The notes under the pieces: generated by a model | The model's database searches: none | What the model saw: the letters and a program-made list of their open reading frames with translations, nothing else | Told to the model about the DNA's origin: nothing | Program-made: the position numbers and the translations under genes | Origin: Dermatemys mawii | Taxonomy: Eukaryota; Chordata; Testudines; Dermatemydidae | Direction: 5' to 3' | Assembly: GCA_007922305.1 (NCBI GenBank) | Contig: ML677330.1 | Location: 1,639,109-1,703,108, forward strand | DNA length: 64,000 nucleotides | Shown here: positions 59,870-64,000 of the stretch, one piece after another | How positions within the stretch are numbered: the stretch's first letter is position 1 | Layout of the letters: every line of letters begins with the position of its first letter

Positions 59870-60475
59870 GAGACCATGAAGCAAGTGGAAGACATGGGCC
59901 AAGCTGTGAATGCAGGGCAGTGATGGAGCATAGGGATGAGGGACAGTGTAAGAAGTGATGGGGGCACAGTGATCTAAGACTGTGATTAAGGAGGTGATGG
60001 GAGATTGTGGTGGGTCACAGTAATGGGGGCAGTGCCCCAAAGCAGTGAAAGGGCATAGAGAATCAGAGAACTGATGGAGTAGGTGATGTGGAGCAGTATC
60101 ACAAACCAGTGATTGGGAACAGTGGTGCAGGGCACTGGTAATGGGCACAGGGATGGAGGAGGCGTGGTGGGGCAACATGATGTGAGGTAGGAAGTGGGGA
60201 TGTAATGCTGGGAGGGGATGTAATGCTGGGAAGGGATGAGTCATAGTGCTGAGGGAGGTGATACAGGACAGTTAAACTGAGCAGCGATGGGGCATGGTTC
60301 TATGGGACAATGATGGACCTCAGGGATGGGAAAGGTGCTGCAAGGCAGTGCTGGTGCACAGCAATGTGAGGTAGCGTTGCTGAAGTGATGCAGGGCACTG
60401 ATGGGGCACAGTGATGCAAGACAGCGTTGGCTGAGGTGATGCGGGGTAGTGGTGAGGCACAATGATCCAGTGTGG
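59870..60475 (+). repeat. Degenerate minisatellite, gatg-gggcacagtgatg type
   Basis: About 600 bp of variants of (a)gtgatgcagggcagtgatgg and ggggcacagtgatg, purine-rich on the + strand, with no single clean period. It includes an exact 18-bp tandem pair (ggggatgtaatgctggga at 60196-60213 and 60214-60231). The 172-codon minus-strand frame (His/Pro/Ser/Leu-rich) is the repeat translated. Confidence 0.75.
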
Positions 60476-60479
60476 AGAA

Positions 60480-61460
60480 TTCTGCCTGCCTGAGGGGTCA
60501 GACAGTGAAAGTCCTGATCTTTTTTCAGGCTGTTTATGTTACTTAAAGTTTCTCAAAGTATGACTTCAGAAATGCTAGTGACGCCACTCAGTTAACCAGT
60601 ATGCATGAGTGCTCTTGGAACTTAGCAAGCAGGGTTTAAAAGAACCCTTTGAGTCTCTCTCCACATCTGGTTTTTAAGCTGGAGTGCAATACATCCAGAA
60701 TGGCCTTTCATCCTTCTAGTTACTGAGCTAACAGCTAGAGGTTGCAAAGTGGAGACCTGCTCAGCTAGTAGATGATGGTACAGCTGGTGTTGCTGAGGCG
60801 AAGCCGTTTCAATAGGGCCACATGTATGCCAGTGGTAATCTAAAATGAGCTCCTCCATCAATGAACTAGTTAACACCATAATGTACACTCTACTATATCT
60901 CATTTACAGAACACAACATATCTGGCTGTCCAAACATTTAAGGAAATGAGGGTGATTTGTGCATCTCGTGAAATGAATTTGTCTAGTGCTAGCTTGTCAC
61001 TTCCTCTATTAGTAATGAGTTAAGAGCAAACAATGTGCCAGGTGGTGTCTGAGACACAAAATGAAGCCAGCCAGGGCCTCTACCAAAAGCATTTACCAGC
61101 TTAAGCTTCTCTCTTGAAGCAGGTTCCCCACTGAAGTCAGTGGAGTTCTGGCTGGGTATAGGATTCCACCTGCCTGAAACTCATTGCAGGACTGGGGCAC
61201 AGATGACAGAACACACAAGAAACCCAGAGGAGGGAGTTAATAATAATAAAAAATGCAAGCTGCTATTAAACTCACCGCTTCTGGGCTGTGCAGTTTCCCA
61301 GCCAGCAATATCAAAATTCTGCAGGTTGCACACTCAGAGCTAAAGGAGACATTCCTATCTACTCTTGACACCTGAAGTAGCATTTCCCTAGGACTGAAAG
61401 AAGGGTGCTGACATGACTGTACCAGGCTGTCATCAGTAGTATTATTCCAGTCCAATAAAA
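60480..61460. other. Intronic sequence, no feature recognised
   Basis: Unassigned. Confidence 0.4.
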
Positions 61461-61464
61461 GAAG

Positions 61465-61648
61465 CAGATCACCAGGGGTAGCTCTAGCTTTTTTGCCACC
61501 CCAAGCAAAAAAGAAAAAAAAAGCGGGGGGATGGGGGGGGTGGCTGGATTGGGCCTGCCAAAGAATAGCTGGAATGCCACCCCTTAGAATGTGCTGCCGC
61601 AAGCACGTGCTTCCTTGTCTGGTGCCTGGAGCCAGCCCTGCAGATCAC
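61465..61648 (+). mobile_element. hAT-type MITE, 168 bp, perfect 8-bp TSD
   Basis: The element spans 61473-61640. The left end is caggggtagctctagc and the right end, inverted, cagggctggctccagg. Both sides carry cagatcac (61465-61472 and 61641-61648). An A-rich tract (aaaaaagaaaaaaaaag) lies within. It ends 214 bp before the ELOVL6 exon at 61855. Confidence 0.93.
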
Positions 61649-61854
61649 CCACATTCTCCCCTCACTCTGGAGATTCAGAATCCCTTCTTGAGGGCAGTGA
61701 AGTTATTCTAGCTATGCACCTCAATCAATATTTGGCCCCAAACGGCAAATAATTGAGACCATCACTAGCTTTTTTACTATAATGATTTGAGGTGATTAAG
61801 TTTAGCTATTAAGTAACTACTGAATGTTCTTTATTTTCTCTTTCTGTTCTGAAG

Positions 61855-62006
61855 TATATTTGGTGCTGTTCGAACTGGTGCTTATATGCTGTACATTCTG
61901 ATGACCAAAGGCCTGAAGCAGTCAGTGTGTGACCAGAGTTTTTACAATGGACCTGTCAGCAAATTCTGGGCGTACGCGTTTGTGTTAAGCAAAGCACCTG
62001 AACTAG
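61855..62006 (+). CDS. ELOVL6: ELOVL6 internal coding exon (third coding exon)
   Basis: This exon continues ELOVL6 in frame. Its first T completes the Ser codon begun at 36442-36443, 50 codons follow, and the last G starts the next split codon (Gly). It encodes about residues 74-125: the end of the second membrane helix and following segment ([19 protein letters not shown]), the loop [18 protein letters not shown], and [12 protein letters not shown]. The last piece opens the ELO-family KxPExxD motif; its Asp must lie on the next exon, as must the catalytic HxxHH box. The acceptor is a pyrimidine tract ending gaag and the donor is tag|gtgagt, close to consensus. From memory, mammalian ELOVL6 differs at three places (Leu to Val in GAVRTG, Val to Leu in YMLYIL, Gly to Ser in CDQSFY), all mild. 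The length of 152 bp and the phase match the vertebrate gene. A 168-bp hAT element ends 214 bp upstream and does not touch the splice signals. Confidence 0.96.
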
Positions 62007-64000
62007 GTGAGTAACTGCTCTCGTTTTTGTTTCATGTGCACATTTTGGGCAATAGAGTTTATGCAGAGAACAGGCAGACCATTCGGTGCTGCTGAAACCT
62101 GCTTTTCAGGCTTGTCAATAAAAAAGCCAACCCCCCCTCCCCATATTCCTGAGTCTCGAGGCTTTAAGTTCAATTGAGCTAAGAGTAGAGCAATGAAAAG
62201 TTGAACAAGATTATTTCCAAACCCCTCACGTCAATTCACCTTAATTTTTAGCAGTTTTGATTCAGTTTAGGCGAGCTTGGGTTTTTGCATAGTTAACTCA
62301 TGCCCTTGGGCTAACCCGTGGCATTTAGCACAGCTCTGATTTGGAGACATTAAAGAACCACATGAAGCCCACACATTCTGCCCCTCCCATAGCTCCCCAG
62401 TACTTCTGGGATGATACAACCTGATCATTCCCCGTGCACCCAACTAACTCCATGGGCCAATGTGGAGGACAAGTAGGCTCATGGCCCTGAACCTTCCAGC
62501 CTCCTCTCTGGGGCACGGTGTACAACTGGGGGCAACGGATGGAGCAGTCTCTGTACTCTCTCAGGCGCAGGGGACCTTATTTCTCCTTGGCTCTTTTGGA
62601 GGGTATGGAAGGAGGCAGAGAGATCTTGTGTGCCCTTGTTTTCCCCACTATTTCTGCACACCTATGCTAGGGTTAGGGACAACCTTACCCCTATTAGTGG
62701 TTCATGCTGGAAGTGAGAGTTACCTAGTGTTATCTGCTAGATTGGAGGTAGTCCATCATCTGTTGATTAAGCAAAATATTCATGGTGGAGCAATCTCCTC
62801 TCCCATAGGAGGTGACTGACAGTGTCAAATAAGCCCGTGTTGTATTGTTTTTCATTTATCTCTTCATAGGGTTCCTTGTTTCTCCTCCTACCTTATCTAG
62901 AGATAAATCAGGCTTTATCTAATAGTTGTATCAGCTAGAGCATTGGAAACTTCATTATTTTACTTTAATGATCATATACACAGGCCTCCTACAAAATAGT
63001 TGGGCCTTGCCCCCTATTTATAAATTTAGTACTTGTTAAGTTTGTTAGCTCAGCAGGGCTGGACCGTGAAGTGTACTCTCAGATATAATACAGGCATTGA
63101 CAATGCACGCTTCCCTCATACTACCCTGCTAATATACCCCAAGCCTGATCTAGACAGATGACATGTATGATTGAAATTCTAGGTCTGTCTTCGGTCGTTG
63201 GTCTCTGCTGTGATGGCTGATAGGTGCTAGTTAGTATTTGTGGTTTTGGTGATGTGGGAACCTAATGACCATCAACTCATTGAACATAATTAATGATCAA
63301 TTGCTTTTGAGTAGTCTGCTACCAACCAGGGCTGGATGGCCACTGAGCTTGTCACCATGACATCTTGACTGAAATTGAACAACAACTAACATATACTTAA
63401 GGTCTAATACATCCTCCGCTATGGGCTGTTCACCAGTAAAATGGCATTAACCTCTGTGAAGTTATTCTTCGCTTATATCAGCGTAAGTGAAGGCAGAATG
63501 AAGCCCGTACTCCTGCTGCAATTTGTTCAGAGTGAAAATAAAGTTTAATAGATATTCCCAGAATGTGTAGTCAGAACAAGTTATCCAGACTGGAGTATAA
63601 GGAGAGGAAGCGGTTGACTGTTCCATATGGCTATGGGAAACCACCCTAAAAGCCACCTAGAATCAGTAGAAATTGGGGGTGGGGAAGGAACCAAAGAGGT
63701 TCCGTCTTGAAATAGAAGTGCTTTTAGGTTCAGGTTCCTGGGTCTATTCAATTTTGTGCAGCTGGTAGCTCAGGAACATACATATTAGTCAGCACATCAA
63801 GAAAACTTGATGTGACCCATTGCTCAGTGTCTCCCCTCTGTGTGTTGTCTGCAGCAGAGATGAATCTTACAGCTTTCAGCCAGGGTCCTTAGACTCAAGC
63901 TGTTAAGGTTCACGGTTACACTCTGTAGGTCACAGGTTCAATAACCAAGAATAGACATCGGACTGACTGTATCCAGTGTCAAGGGAAAGTTACAGCTTTG
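62007..64000 (+). other. ELOVL6: ELOVL6 intron downstream of the exon at 61855 (5' part)
   Basis: The intron begins gtgagt. About 2 kb is present and no repeat or gene was recognised in it. The exon carrying the HxxHH box should follow beyond the right edge. Confidence 0.88.

Larger units (their letters stand above)
36444..61854 (+). other. ELOVL6: ELOVL6 intron between the two exons (25,411 bp)
   Basis: The intron starts gtaggc and ends gaag. It is phase 2: AG on the left joins T on the right to make a Ser codon. It contains most of the mobile elements listed here. No embedded gene was recognised on either strand. Confidence 0.93.

Noticed and set aside
59726..60244. 172-codon minus-strand open frame, His/Pro-rich
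   Set aside because: It is the translation of the degenerate minisatellite at 59870-60475 joined to CR1 tail sequence.
59870..60475. A CRISPR-like array
   Set aside because: Units vary in length and sequence with no constant repeat and unique spacers; this is a vertebrate intron minisatellite.

Overview
The window is vertebrate nuclear DNA, almost all intronic. It carries two internal coding exons of one gene on the + strand, ELOVL6 (elongation of very long chain fatty acids 6, an ER membrane 3-ketoacyl-CoA synthase). The exons lie at 36312-36443 and 61855-62006. Both have canonical ag/gt splice sites, and the phase-2 break between them joins in frame across a 25.4 kb intron. The start-codon exon, and the last exon with the catalytic HxxHH box, are not seen and should lie outside the window. 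I found no bacterial-style operon, CRISPR array, RNA gene or second protein-coding gene.

The repeat content points to a sauropsid, most likely a turtle (inference). It includes 5'-truncated CR1 LINEs in both orientations with the usual CR1 3' tail, many short hAT-type elements with 8-bp target-site duplications (TSDs), MIR-like tRNA SINEs, palindromic MITEs, and two long LTR-like repeats. Alu, L1 and B1/B2 elements of mammals are absent, and the introns are longer than is usual in birds.

Layout. 1-36311 is the end of the intron before the first exon seen. It holds a hAT element at 5485-6011, composite tRNA-hairpin repeats near 2.0 and 15-16 kb, CR1 pieces at 14.2, 20.9 and 23.5 kb, a GC-rich palindrome at 18.4 kb, an LTR-like repeat at 29.5-30.5 kb and a pyrimidine tract at 31.8 kb. 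36312-36443 is the first exon. 36444-61854 is the next intron, with hAT elements at 37.7, 39.0, 48.9, 59.1 and 61.5 kb, CR1 copies at 41.6 and 44.9-46.4 kb (the latter broken by a 126-bp MITE), an LTR-like repeat at 43.4-44.6 kb, a third composite repeat at 54 kb and a degenerate minisatellite at 59.9-60.5 kb. 61855-62006 is the second exon, followed by 2 kb of plain intron.

No convincing undescribed biological system was found. The items most worth a second look are structural: a perfect 22-bp-arm hairpin beside a fresh tandem duplication (6178-6317), a three-copy family built from paired inverted tRNA-like units, an exact 48-bp out-of-order duplication inside an old CR1, and several nested insertions that allow relative dating. 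Repeat family names are from memory and sequence reading; no database was searched.
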